A program made the translations under genes and the position numbers. Shown piece after piece: positions 7,876-17,114 of a stretch of 25,925 nt of DNA; the first letter of the stretch is position 1, and each line of letters begins with the position of its first letter. Under the pieces are notes generated by a model that was given only the letters and a program-made list of their open reading frames with translations, searched no databases and had not been told where the DNA came from. Origin of the DNA: CAYWNA01 sp964459305. GTDB taxonomy: Bacteria > Planctomycetota > Planctomycetia > Pirellulales > Pirellulaceae. Location: the NCBI GenBank assembly GCA_964459305.1, contig CAYWNA010000191.1, positions 1 to 25,925 of the forward strand, read 5' to 3'.

Positions 7876-9789
7876 ATGAGTGAAACAAGTCCGTGCGAAT
7901 CAGGTACGTCGCAAGTTGCGAGTGAACGTCGCGAGCGGGCCGACGCGATTGCTCGTGCTGGTGGTATCGACGCTGCGTTGGACTCGGGAACGCTTCCGCG
8001 GCGTGTGGATATCACTTTGTCGGAAGCGGTCGTGTTGGGACTGCTGCGCCAGGATGTGCGGAACTTCTTGTGCGTGCTCGGGCATGGCTCGACCGACGTT
8101 GGGGAAGTACTGCGTGTCTACCAAGAGGCAGGGCTGGTCCGAACGTGCGGTGTACGGAACGAGATCGAGGCAGGGCATGCCGCGACGGCTTTGCGTTGGG
8201 TGACCGGCGAAAAGGCCGCGGTGGTGACCTCGATCGGGCCCGGTGCTTTGCAGGCTCTGGCCGGGTCGATTGCACCGGCCAGTGACGGGATTGGCGTGTG
8301 GTATCTGTTCGGGGACGAGACGACTCAGGACGAAGGACCAAACATGCAGCAGATCCCCAAGCACGAGCAACATCTGTTTCAGCGACTCTGCGAGACCATG
8401 GGCCGGTCGTATTGCCTGCACACGCCCGATGCAGTTGCCACGGCGCTGCAGCGAGGATTGAATACCGTCGACCATCCTCACCGCGCCGGACCGTTCTACC
8501 TGCTGCTGCCGATGAACACACAGCCGGCGATGCTGCACGACTTCAACATCGAAGAGCTTCCCGTCGGCGCTCCGCCGCCGCTTGGCGCGGCCGCTGATGA
8601 CGGAGCGTATGCGAAAGCTGCCGATGCGCTGCTCGCCGCCGAACGAGTTGTCGTCAAGGTCGGCGGCGGAGCACGGACCGCCGGAAAAGAGTTGCGCGAA
8701 GTGCTCGATCTGGCGGACGCGGTTGCAGTGACCAGTCCGTTGGTGTCGGGCGTGATCCCGCATGACCATCCGCGCAACATGACGGTCGGCGGATCGAAAG
8801 GTTCGCTCAGCGGCAACTTCGCAATGGATGAGGCCGATCTGCTGGTCGCCATCGGGACGCGATTCGTCTGTCAATCCGATTGCTCGCGCACTGGTTATCC
8901 GAAAGTGCAGCAGGTGATCAACATCAACACCGATCTCGAGTCGGCAACGCACTACGGCCGCACACTCGCGCTGGTCGGCGACACGGGCGCCACGCTTCAC
9001 AGGCTTGTCGACGAGTTGCGCACGCACGTGCGAACCGGTGCGGACGGAGAGTCCGAGTGGTTCACTGCCTGTCGCGAGAAGCGAGCGGAGTGGGAACGAT
9101 TCAAGCAGGAACGTTACGAGACGCCGTGCCTGCACGACGAAATGTGGGGCGGTGAAGTATTGACACAGCCGGGTGCGATCAAAGCGGCCACCGATTGGGC
9201 GCGAGCCAACGACGCGGTCACGTTCTTTGATGCCGGCGACCCGCAGGCCAACGGGTTTCAGATTGTCGAGGACGATCGGCTCGGCCGCACGTTCACGGAA
9301 ACAGGCGCCAGCTACATGGGCTTTGCCGTCTCGTCGTTGTTGGCAACCGCTCTGGCATCAAAGCCGTTTTACGGACTGGCGATCAGCGGCGACGGCTCGT
9401 TCACGATGAACCCGCAAATCCTGATCGACGGTGTCGAGCACGGGGCGCGGGGGTGCATCCTGCTGCTGGACAATCGTCGCATGGCGGCGATCTCCGGACT
9501 TCAGGTCGCTCAATACGGAGTCGACTACGCGACCAGCGACCATGTCGATGTGGACTACGTCGCTTGGGCACGGTCGATCAAGGGGGTACACGCCTTCGAC
9601 GGCGGCCGATCGCCGGAGTCGCTTCTTTCGGCGCTCGACGAGGCACGACGACACGACGGTTTGTCGCTGATTCACGTCCCGGTCTACCACGGCCCCGATC
9701 CACTCGGAGGGATGGGCGTCTTCGGTCGCTGGAACGTGGGAAACTGGTGTGAAGCAACGCAGGCGTTGCGGCACGAGATTGGACTTTGA
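7876..9789 (+). CDS. ThDP-dependent enzyme, IolD/acetolactate synthase-like
   Basis: The 637-residue protein uses thiamine diphosphate. The N-terminal pyrimidine-binding domain carries RNEIEAGHAATA (candidate catalytic E96) and SIGPGAL, close to the RNEQ...HAA and SIGPGAL patterns of IolD (trihydroxycyclohexanedione hydrolase). The central domain spans about residues 205-385. The C-terminal domain has GDGS at 505-508 and the matching DN at 532-533, the standard ThDP/Mg motif spacing. No signal peptide is present, so it is cytoplasmic. GGAGGG eight bases upstream supports the ATG. With an adjacent aldehyde dehydrogenase and a TIM-barrel enzyme it could cleave or decarboxylate a keto intermediate from glycan or inositol-like breakdown. 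IolD itself is not proven; a 2-keto acid decarboxylase remains possible. Confidence 0.82.
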   Translation: MSETSPCESGTSQVASERRERADAIARAGGIDAALDSGTLPRRVDITLSEAVVLGLLRQDVRNFLCVLGHGSTDVGEVLRVYQEAGLVRTCGVRNEIEAGHAATALRWVTGEKAAVVTSIGPGALQALAGSIAPASDGIGVWYLFGDETTQDEGPNMQQIPKHEQHLFQRLCETMGRSYCLHTPDAVATALQRGLNTVDHPHRAGPFYLLLPMNTQPAMLHDFNIEELPVGAPPPLGAAADDGAYAKAADALLAAERVVVKVGGGARTAGKELREVLDLADAVAVTSPLVSGVIPHDHPRNMTVGGSKGSLSGNFAMDEADLLVAIGTRFVCQSDCSRTGYPKVQQVININTDLESATHYGRTLALVGDTGATLHRLVDELRTHVRTGADGESEWFTACREKRAEWERFKQERYETPCLHDEMWGGEVLTQPGAIKAATDWARANDAVTFFDAGDPQANGFQIVEDDRLGRTFTETGASYMGFAVSSLLATALASKPFYGLAISGDGSFTMNPQILIDGVEHGARGCILLLDNRRMAAISGLQVAQYGVDYATSDHVDVDYVAWARSIKGVHAFDGGRSPESLLSALDEARRHDGLSLIHVPVYHGPDPLGGMGVFGRWNVGNWCEATQALRHEIGL

Positions 9790-9819
9790 GCACAGACTCG
9801 GAAAACACCGAGGAATCAG

Positions 9820-11256
9820 ATGAAAACACCGAACGAAATGTATGTCGACGGCAAATGGGTGCCCGCCGGCGATGGCTCTCGATAGGAGATTGTCAATCCG
9901 GCCACGGAGGAAGCGGTTGATTCGGTACCCGTCGCGACGGACGCGGATCTCGATGGAGTGCTGACCGTTGCCGAGCGTGCGTGGCACGAGTGGCGGCAAG
10001 AGGATGCGTGGACGCGCAGTGCGTCGCTGCGGACGATCGCTGAACTCGTCCGAAACCGCTCTGGGGAAATCGCCGCGGTTCTGACCGAAGAACAGGGAAA
10101 GCCGCTGGCCGAGGCGCAGGGGGAATTGGCGGCAACTGCCGATCAGTTTGACTGGTATGCCGATGAGGCTCGTCGCATCTACGGTCGCATGATCGACGGG
10201 CACAATCGGCAACATCGTCTGATGGTGATTCGTCAACCGATCGGCCCGGTGGCCGCGTTTGTGCCCTGGAATTTTCCCGCACTGCTGGCGGCACGGAAGA
10301 TGGCTCCGGCCATTGCGGCTGGCTGTTCGCTCATTGTCAAACCGCCCATCGAGGCGCCTCGCACGGTCCTGTGTCTGGCCCAGGCCTGCCACGATGCGGA
10401 GATTCCCGCGGGCGTCCTCAACATGGTGACCGGCAACAGTGCCCACATCAGCGAACACCTGATTCGGTCCGGCGCGATCCGCAAGGTGAGCCTGACGGGA
10501 TCGGTGTCGGTCGGCCGGAAGATTCTCGGGCTCTGTGCCGAGCAGATGATTCCAGCCTCGATGGAGTTGGGTGGCCACTCGCCCGTGCTCGTCTTCGAGG
10601 ATGCGGATGTCGAGAGTGCTGCTGAAATCTGCGCTCGCGGCAAGTTTCGCAATATGGGCCAGGTGTGTATTTCCGCAAGTCGTTTCTTTGTGCAGGAAAG
10701 TGTCGCCGATCGCTTCATTCGGCGGTTTGTCGAGGTAACGCAAAGCTTGAAGATCGGTGACGGAAGCGATCCGAGCACGAATGCCGGACCACTGACCAAT
10801 CAGCGGCGCGTGGATGCAACGACCGCGCTGGTTACCGACGCAGTGGAGAAGGGCGCCACCATCGCCTGTGGCGGCGGCCGTCCCGATGGCTTTGACAAAG
10901 GCTTCTTCTTCCAGCCGACTGTGCTTTGCAGCGTCGACTCGTCAATGAACGTGATGACCGAGGAACCGTTCGGGCCGATCGCTCCGATCACAAGTTTCAC
11001 GGACTTGGACGACGCTTTGGAAAAAGCCAATCGCACCGAGTTCGGATTGGCCGGCTACGTCTTCACCAACAACACACGAACCGCGTTTCTCGCGTCGGAA
11101 GGGCTGGACGTCGGCATGGTCGGAGTCAACAACCTGGTCATTGCCACTGCCGAGGCGCCGTTCGGCGGCGTCAAGCACTCAGGTTTCGGGCGTGAAGGCG
11201 GCAGCGAAGGGATCGAAGCTTACACCGTTACGAAGTACGTAAACCTCTTGCTATAG
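9820..11256 (+). pseudogene. NAD(P)-dependent aldehyde dehydrogenase interrupted by in-frame amber codon
   Basis: The frame from ATG 9820 reads MKTPNEMYVDGKWVPAGDGSR, then TAG at 9883-9885, then continues as EIVNPATEEAV and the rest of a full ALDH (478 codons including the amber codon). Catalytic residues are intact: N151 in PWNFP, E249 in MELGGHSP and C283 in GQVCIS. The sequence is closest in style to succinate-semialdehyde dehydrogenases (GabD-like). AGGA lies five bases before the ATG. The stop is one substitution from AAG, CAG or GAG, all plausible here. The next in-frame conventional start is GTG at 9958, which would remove about 45 residues and has a poor ribosome site. It may be a fresh pseudogene, a truncated but expressed enzyme, or a sequencing error. 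It follows the ThDP enzyme by 30 bases and would oxidise its aldehyde product. Confidence 0.88.
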
Positions 11257-11279
11257 TCCAACCAGGAGTTAATTGAACC

Positions 11280-13175
11280 ATGAGAACGGCGCATGCATCC
11301 CAAACACGCGGCTTCTTGCGTCTGGCATGCTTGTTTCTCCTGCCGTTCCTCTGCTCTGATCGAGCAAGGGCTGCGGATTTCAGTGAAGCGAATCGCTTCC
11401 TGCGCGACGGTGCGATCTGTTACGGCGACAAGAACTTCGACTCCAAGAGCAACCTCGTAAGGCGTGTGGACTCGCACTACAACCGACTCGATGTCTGTCA
11501 GCACAGTCTCGAATACGCGGCCGCGCTGTTGGCAGCCGGACAGCAGATCGACAGGGCCAACGCCGTCCTTTCGGCGGTACTCGATCATCAGGACATCGAC
11601 GAGGACTCACCGACCTTCGGCAACTTTCGGTGGTGGCACGATGAGCAGCGTGTTCACGACCGCAACGCCGTGGCCTTCATGAGCCCCTGGCTGTCGCACA
11701 TCGCCTTGGAACACGGCGAGAGACTCACCGCAACGAACGCCCGGCGGCTGCGTGAGGCGCTGCCGCGCTGCATCAAGGGCGTTCGGGCGCACGGCAGTGG
11801 TCCCGACTACTCGAACATCTGGCTGTTGAAAACCGCCTCGATGGTGACGCTGGGGCAGGCACTGGACGAAGCTGATCTCGAAACGGACGGAGCCGCTCGT
11901 CTGGACCGCTGGATCGCCTTTACCGCAGGGAACGGCGTGGCCGAATACAACAGCCCGTGCTACAACGCCGTGGACGTCTATGCCCTGGAGTGGATGCACC
12001 ACTACGCAACGGATGATTCGCTCCGGCAGAAGGTTGCCCGGTGCCTTAACTACCTTTACGCCGATGTCTTTCAGAACTGGCACTGGGAGGCCGGCATCGG
12101 TGCGGGCACTCACAGCCGCGCTTACGACCGCGATCGCGATACGGGGCGGAGCCTGGTGTCCTGCCTGGTCTTCAAACAGTGCGGGCATGAGATGCGGGAA
12201 AGAGCCAGGCCGTTTACCTACGTGTTCGCTGTTAACGACTACGCGGTTCCCGCCGGTATCCGTGCAGCCGCCCGCAAAGTCGGAATGTACCCCTTCAGCA
12301 TGCGCTACAAGGTCCTCCGGGATGCACAGGCCGTCGACTGCACGCTCTACATGACTCCCCAGTTCAGTCTCGGCACGCAGACTGGACGGCGGCCTGTCTT
12401 CAATGATCGTCGCCTTTGGGACATTCCGTTCAAAATCACTTATGCCGGAACGAAGACGGAGCGTCGTGCTTCGTACGTCGCACCTAAGCCGACCACAAAG
12501 CACGCGACGATCGCCTCACTTCAGCAAGGCCCGTCGGCAATCGTCGTCTATGAAGTCGATCTGAAGGACAGCAAGCTGCGCGATGGCCGTTTGCGTCTGG
12601 ACATCGAACCAAGCGAAGGCGGCATGTGTGATGAGATCATCGTTGCCGGCCAGCCCTACAAACGCAGGATGCTCGCACTCGAGTCCGGAGCCGTACTGGG
12701 TTGGCGGGTTGCCGAGACCCTGGTCGCAGTTCGCCTGCTGCGGTCACAAGGCATCCAGCGCCAGCGACCCGAACGGCGCGGCCCCGTCGGCTACCGTATT
12801 GGGCCGGTGGCCGGTGCAGGCCTGTGTATCGACTGCCCTCTGTCACACGGGCTGGCCAAACCCGTCGCCATCAACAATCTGAGCTGCGCTTTCGTGGTCG
12901 CCTGCGCGACCACGAAGGAGCACAACTCGCTAGCCAGCTTCCTGGAAACCTTGGCCAAGTGGGAGGTTGCCGAACAATACGAGGACGGACAACGCCGGAT
13001 CGATTGGAAAGCGGGAGACACCCGGATGCAACTGGTTTGGGACGAAGCGAATAACCGGGTCATCTCACAGAGCGTAAACAACCGCCCTGTGAAGTCGCAG
13101 CTCCGCTACGATTCGCCACTGATTCGTCTTGCCGACGGTGACCTGCCCGCCGTCGTCCCAGCGGTGCGAGAATAG
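11280..13175 (+). CDS. Secreted lyase-like protein (predicted alpha-toroid plus beta-sandwich)
   Basis: The protein has 631 residues with a signal peptide of about 32 residues ending SDRARAAD. Residues about 35-300 are helical, with aromatic-rich blocks such as FGNFRWWHDE, HDRNAVAFMSPWLSHIAL and EYNSPCYNAVDVYALEW. This pattern is common in (alpha/alpha)-toroid polysaccharide lyases and related unassigned proteins. The remainder looks beta-rich, as in the sandwich domains of those lyases. I cannot assign a family, and the catalytic residues are not certain; Asn, His and Tyr in the helical blocks are candidates. The ATG follows CAGGAG at about 12 bases. It lies 23 bases after the aldehyde dehydrogenase and before a sulfatase, suggesting action on a sulfated polysaccharide. 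A fragment of a second aldehyde dehydrogenase tail begins within a few bases of its stop codon. Confidence 0.7.
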   Translation: MRTAHASQTRGFLRLACLFLLPFLCSDRARAADFSEANRFLRDGAICYGDKNFDSKSNLVRRVDSHYNRLDVCQHSLEYAAALLAAGQQIDRANAVLSAVLDHQDIDEDSPTFGNFRWWHDEQRVHDRNAVAFMSPWLSHIALEHGERLTATNARRLREALPRCIKGVRAHGSGPDYSNIWLLKTASMVTLGQALDEADLETDGAARLDRWIAFTAGNGVAEYNSPCYNAVDVYALEWMHHYATDDSLRQKVARCLNYLYADVFQNWHWEAGIGAGTHSRAYDRDRDTGRSLVSCLVFKQCGHEMRERARPFTYVFAVNDYAVPAGIRAAARKVGMYPFSMRYKVLRDAQAVDCTLYMTPQFSLGTQTGRRPVFNDRRLWDIPFKITYAGTKTERRASYVAPKPTTKHATIASLQQGPSAIVVYEVDLKDSKLRDGRLRLDIEPSEGGMCDEIIVAGQPYKRRMLALESGAVLGWRVAETLVAVRLLRSQGIQRQRPERRGPVGYRIGPVAGAGLCIDCPLSHGLAKPVAINNLSCAFVVACATTKEHNSLASFLETLAKWEVAEQYEDGQRRIDWKAGDTRMQLVWDEANNRVISQSVNNRPVKSQLRYDSPLIRLADGDLPAVVPAVRE

Positions 13176-13180
13176 CCGAA

Positions 13181-13216
13181 AGGATCGAAACTTACACCGT
13201 CGCCAAATACGTCAAA
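13181..13216 (+). pseudogene. Remnant of an aldehyde dehydrogenase C-terminus
   Basis: In frame this reads R-I-E-T-Y-T-V-A-K-Y-V-K, matching the C-terminal G-I-E-A-Y-T-V-T-K-Y-V-N of the ALDH one gene upstream (11209-11244). Eight of twelve residues and 28 of 36 bases are identical by direct count, without gaps. It starts five bases after the lyase-like stop codon and runs into the AAAGGAG ribosome site of the next sulfatase. No ALDH body precedes it. A paralogous ALDH probably once ended here. Confidence 0.72.
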
Positions 13217-13226
13217 GGAGCCAACG

Positions 13227-14690
13227 ATGATTCGAACCCTGACCATGTGCATGAGTTCGCTCATCGCCCTGTCTGCATTCGTCATCGCGGATGCCGCCCC
13301 AGTTTTGTCCCAAGACAATTCGGGCGAGAGGCCCAACTTCATCGTCGTTTTTGCCGACGACCTGGGGTATGGCGACCTCGGTTGCTACGGCCATCCCAAG
13401 TTCAAGACCCCAAACCTGGACCGCATGGCTGCCGAGGGAGTACGGCTGACCGACTTCTACGTGCCGATGCCCTACTGCGCCCCGTCGCGCGCCAGCATCC
13501 TCACCGGACGGTATCCGTTTCGCCACGGTCTAGTCGGCAACCCGTTTCCCGATGGCAATCCCCGTGCCGATATACTGGGTATCGCCGCGTCGGAAATCAC
13601 GCTCGGCGAGGCGCTTCAGGCGGCGGGCTACACCACCGGCTGTATCGGCAAATGGCACCTAGGGCACAAACCGCAGTTCTACCCACGCCGCCACGGCTTC
13701 GACGAGTACTTCGGCATTCTCTACTCCAACGATATGCGTCCAGTGGAGTTGATCGACGGCGAGCGGGTCGTCGAGTCTCCGGCCGTGCAAGCCCTGCTGA
13801 CCAAGAAGTACACGCGGCGCGCGCTACAGTTCATCGAAGAGAACAGAGGTCGGCCATTCCTGCTCTACCTGGCCCATGCGATGCCGCACAAGCCGCTGGC
13901 CGCCTCCGAGAACTTCTACAAGAAAAGCGGCACGGGACTGTACGGGGACGTTATCGCGGAGTTGGACTGGTCGGTCGGTCAGCTCCTCTCGAAACTGAAG
14001 CAACTTGCCCTTGACGAGCGCACGCTGGTGATCTTCACCTCGGACAACGGCCCCTGGTTCGGCGGCAGCACGGGGGGCCTGCGGGGGATGAAGGGCAAGA
14101 GCTGGGAGGGCGGTATCCGGGTGCCAATGATCGCTCGATGGCCCAAGAGAATTCCCCCCGGCAGAGAGTGCAATGAGCCCGCCGGTACGATCGACATCTT
14201 TCCCACGTTCGCGAAGCTCGCCGGCGCGGCAGTGCCGGACGATCGAGTCATCGACGGCAAAGACATCATGCCGCTGCTGACCTCGGACGCACCAAGCCCG
14301 CACGACGGGTTATTGGCCATGACCGGGCCGCGCGTGATGACCGTCCGCAGCGGAAAATGGAAACTCCACGTTCACGCACCGGGACACTGGCCGACATCGA
14401 TCATCGAGAACAAGAACTGGGTCGATCCTCGCCGGCCAGACGGTGTGACGATCCTCGCACCGCGAGAGCAGTACAGTCCTGACGCGTATCCGGGCGTACT
14501 CGGCGGTGTTTCGCCGCGAGAAATGATGCTCTTCGATGTTCAGACCGACCCCGCCGAGCAACACAACGTGGCCGCCGAGCATCCGGATGTGGTCAACCGT
14601 CTGTCGACGACGTTCAACAAGCTCAAGGCCCAGATCCCGGACGACCTTGCGCCAAAGAAGAGAGCGAAACAGAAACCAGCGAAGAAGTAG
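13227..14690 (+). CDS. Secreted sulfatase (arylsulfatase-type)
   Basis: A 487-residue type I sulfatase with signature C-A-P-S-R-A-S-I-L-T-G-R (C84 is the formylglycine precursor) and second signature GKWHLG. Metal ligands are D44-D45 in FADD and the later SDNGPW. The signal peptide covers about residues 1-29, ending near APVLSQ. The C-terminus is lysine-rich (PKKRAKQKPAKK). AAAGGAG seven bases before the ATG fixes the start. The size and motifs are those of ordinary bacterial S1-family sulfatases that release sulfate from glycans; the subfamily cannot be set by eye. It differs clearly from the leftward sulfatase at 1641-3458, so two sulfate positions or linkages may be targeted. Confidence 0.93.
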   Translation: MIRTLTMCMSSLIALSAFVIADAAPVLSQDNSGERPNFIVVFADDLGYGDLGCYGHPKFKTPNLDRMAAEGVRLTDFYVPMPYCAPSRASILTGRYPFRHGLVGNPFPDGNPRADILGIAASEITLGEALQAAGYTTGCIGKWHLGHKPQFYPRRHGFDEYFGILYSNDMRPVELIDGERVVESPAVQALLTKKYTRRALQFIEENRGRPFLLYLAHAMPHKPLAASENFYKKSGTGLYGDVIAELDWSVGQLLSKLKQLALDERTLVIFTSDNGPWFGGSTGGLRGMKGKSWEGGIRVPMIARWPKRIPPGRECNEPAGTIDIFPTFAKLAGAAVPDDRVIDGKDIMPLLTSDAPSPHDGLLAMTGPRVMTVRSGKWKLHVHAPGHWPTSIIENKNWVDPRRPDGVTILAPREQYSPDAYPGVLGGVSPREMMLFDVQTDPAEQHNVAAEHPDVVNRLSTTFNKLKAQIPDDLAPKKRAKQKPAKK

Positions 14691-14790
14691 TGCCAGTGCC
14701 ACACATGAAAGCTCCCGCGCCTGCTACGAGCAACCCGGACAGCGATTCGTGACAGTGCCCAATTCTCACAGGAAGACGAGGAACCTGACC

Positions 14791-15663
14791 ATGCAGACTT
14801 CAAGCAAGCCCAAGACATCGCTGGGCCTGAACGGTTTCGGCTGGGCTCATGTGATTTCCGATTTGCCTTATGACTTCGCGGCGATTTTGAAGCATGCGAC
14901 GAAACTGGGATTTGACGGCATCGAGCTGTTCGGGCTGCCCGACGAGTATCCGACAACAGCCGTCGATCAACAGGCGTTGCGCAAGCGGATCGAGGGCCAC
15001 GGGCTAACCGTGGCCAGCATCCAGTCATTGCCCGGCGGGCTGGGCAACGGGCACCCCGGCAGTGCCTACTCGCTGTGTCGCACGCAATATGTGGATTACA
15101 TTAAAGGTATGTTGGAGATGGCCGTCACGATGGGCAGCGACAGCCTGGGCGTCTGGGCGGGCGAGTTGTTCGGCAGCGGTCCCAGCGAGTTGGCCGTGGG
15201 CTACATGGTGGATGTCTACGGCCAATGTGCCGAATTGGCCGCACAGGCCGGTATCCCTTTGTGCCTGGAAGCCGAACCCGTGCAGCAAGTCAACACGCCG
15301 GACGTGTGGTTCCGGGTCTTCCGCGGAGTGAACTCGCCGTACTTGAAAGCAATCTGCGATTTCGCTCACGTCAATATCTTGACGGGTGGCCAGCCGCTGG
15401 AGCTGATCAGTGAGCTGTTGCCATTCGTGGGCCACACGCACCTGTGTGGTAACGACGGCACCTGCACCGATTTCGAGTCGCGCAGCTCGACTCACCTGAC
15501 ACTCGGCGAAGGCTCGATGGACTGGCAAGCCATGCTCAGCACGCTGCTCGACGGAGGTTACGCCGGCTGGCTCGACATCGACTTGTGGGAACACCCAGAC
15601 CCGTTCGCGGGGGCGGAAGCGGGGAAACGGGCGTTGGATGACTATTTGGCGCAACGAAAGTGA
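14791..15663 (+). CDS. Sugar isomerase/epimerase-type TIM barrel
   Basis: This 290-residue protein belongs to the xylose isomerase-like/AP endonuclease 2 superfamily. Putative metal ligands fit the family: E160 and E162 in CLEAEP, D190 and H193 in CDFAHV, H215 and H217 in GHTHL, and E240 in the typical GEGSMDW motif. No signal peptide or Tat leader is seen, so it is probably cytoplasmic. The start is ATG 14791, seven bases after GAGGAA; the open frame upstream overlaps the sulfatase and is not used. Proteins of this fold accompany Gfo/Idh and DUF1080 genes in 3-keto-glycoside pathways and include IolE/IolI-type inositol enzymes, so isomerisation, epimerisation, dehydration or lyase action on a keto sugar are all possible. 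Confidence 0.85.
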   Translation: MQTSSKPKTSLGLNGFGWAHVISDLPYDFAAILKHATKLGFDGIELFGLPDEYPTTAVDQQALRKRIEGHGLTVASIQSLPGGLGNGHPGSAYSLCRTQYVDYIKGMLEMAVTMGSDSLGVWAGELFGSGPSELAVGYMVDVYGQCAELAAQAGIPLCLEAEPVQQVNTPDVWFRVFRGVNSPYLKAICDFAHVNILTGGQPLELISELLPFVGHTHLCGNDGTCTDFESRSSTHLTLGEGSMDWQAMLSTLLDGGYAGWLDIDLWEHPDPFAGAEAGKRALDDYLAQRK

Positions 15664-15704
15664 CGGGGTTCTTTGCGGTGAAACCACTCAAGAAAGAGTT
15701 GACC

Positions 15705-17096
15705 ATGAAACGACGCGATTTCCTCAAGACGCTTGCCCTAAGCACAGCGGGAGTTACCGCGCTGTGCGTTTCTCTACCGGCGGCCTTTCCCTCGCCTCAG
15801 AATCAGCCGCAGCGATTCCTGTTGTCCCAACACGGCTGCGGACGAGCCACCGGCTATGCTAAGACGAACAAGATCGTGACGCTCGAGGGCAAGACGCACG
15901 TGACGTGGCTCGACTCGCAAGGCGAGGGATTCCACGTGCGCATCCGAACGCTCGACCACGGCAGTGGAGAGTGGTCCCAGACCTACACGGTCGGACAGGC
16001 CTACGACAATCATGGCGGGCCGGCCCTGACCGTGGACAGCAGAGGTTTCCTGCACGTCGTCTACTATCCTCACGATAATCCCTTCCGATATCGACGTTCC
16101 ACGCGGCCCAATGACGCCTCCGAGTGGGAAGAGGAGAAGCAATTCGGCAAGATGTGTACCTATCCGACGCTGCTGTGCGGACCGGATGACGCGCTCTACC
16201 TGAGCTGTCGGGAAACTACCAGGAAGCCCTATATGGGAGGCGTGAACCTGTACACCAAATCGCCCGACGGCGATTGGCAGGGGCCGGTTCAAGTCCTCAA
16301 ATCCGAATACCCCGGGTACTCGCATTATATGGACACTCTGGCTTGGGGGCCCGACCATCGGACCCTGCACCTTTCCAGCGGCTTCTTCGGCGGCAGCCCG
16401 CAAAAGGTGCATGCCATCGGCTATCTGAAAAGCGTCGACTTCGGCAAGACCTGGCAACGATACGACGGCACTCAGGTCGAGCTGCCCGCGACAGCCAAGA
16501 CGGTCACGGTGTTAGCCGAATGGACGGAGCACTGCGCGTATGGGCTGAGTAGCTCGGTCGTGGTCGATTCTGCCGGCAAGCCGCACGTGCTCTTCGCCTC
16601 GGCCCCGAAGAATGAAGCCCCAGTGACTGTGTGGATCGCCTCACCCGATGAATCGGGAACGTGGCGCCGACGGACCGTGATAAGCAAATTGCCTGATGCG
16701 CTGGCCGACTATCGGATCCTCGGCGCTAGTGGCTTGACGATCAATTCCAAGGGTCGCTGGTTCCTGCTCCTACAGGTGATCAACGCTCCGCCGGGTGCCG
16801 ACACGTGGGGGCATCCCGGGCTGGAAATCATCGGGCTGGAATCGCAGGACTCCGGTCGGAACTTCAAAGCCCGACTCTTGTCACCGCCCGATCCCGAAAC
16901 TGTCCACTGGCTCATGAACATCGAGCGTCCAACGGGCCACAACCGCGTCACACTGCCGGGGTTGATCTACACTGCCGGCCCGGCGGGCCAAGGCTGCTCG
17001 GACATCCTTTCGAACGCCGTCTACTGGATGCGGTTGAACGCGGAAAGGGTTCCAGGAGGCGTTGATGTCCCCGGTACCGATCCACCGGTTCGTTAG
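15705..17096 (+). CDS. Tat-exported BNR-repeat beta-propeller protein
   Basis: The 463-residue protein starts MKRRDFLKTLALSTAGV, a clear twin-arginine leader. The body shows repeated blades with HVTWLDSQGEGFHVRI, HVVYYPHDNPFRYRRS and LYLSCRETTRKPYMGG patterns, typical of BNR-4 propellers. Members of this fold include the PL24 and PL25 ulvan lyases as well as non-enzymatic glycan-binding proteins and sialidase-like enzymes. Candidate histidines and tyrosines in the blades could be catalytic, but I cannot prove a lyase. The start is ATG 15705, with a weak AGAAAGAG upstream; the longer ORF from 15660 overlaps the preceding stop and would bury the Tat leader. It lies 41 bases after the TIM-barrel gene and 18 bases before the next one, so it is probably co-transcribed with both. 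Confidence 0.82.
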   Translation: MKRRDFLKTLALSTAGVTALCVSLPAAFPSPQNQPQRFLLSQHGCGRATGYAKTNKIVTLEGKTHVTWLDSQGEGFHVRIRTLDHGSGEWSQTYTVGQAYDNHGGPALTVDSRGFLHVVYYPHDNPFRYRRSTRPNDASEWEEEKQFGKMCTYPTLLCGPDDALYLSCRETTRKPYMGGVNLYTKSPDGDWQGPVQVLKSEYPGYSHYMDTLAWGPDHRTLHLSSGFFGGSPQKVHAIGYLKSVDFGKTWQRYDGTQVELPATAKTVTVLAEWTEHCAYGLSSSVVVDSAGKPHVLFASAPKNEAPVTVWIASPDESGTWRRRTVISKLPDALADYRILGASGLTINSKGRWFLLLQVINAPPGADTWGHPGLEIIGLESQDSGRNFKARLLSPPDPETVHWLMNIERPTGHNRVTLPGLIYTAGPAGQGCSDILSNAVYWMRLNAERVPGGVDVPGTDPPVR

Positions 17097-17114
17097 TTGG
17101 AAGGACTCCGAAAG

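Noticed and set aside
9883..9885. Amber codon read as pyrrolysine or another recoded residue
   Set aside because: No pyrrolysine machinery or recoding element is visible, and the position is not an active site. A mutation or sequencing error is simpler.
7900..10743. Reverse ORFs opposite the ThDP enzyme and aldehyde dehydrogenase
   Set aside because: Antisense shadows without domains, while the forward strand carries intact family motifs.
14691..14790. Gap after the second sulfatase examined for a terminator or remnant
   Set aside because: No hairpin with a T run and no similarity to nearby gene tails was seen; a tiny ORF there lacks support.
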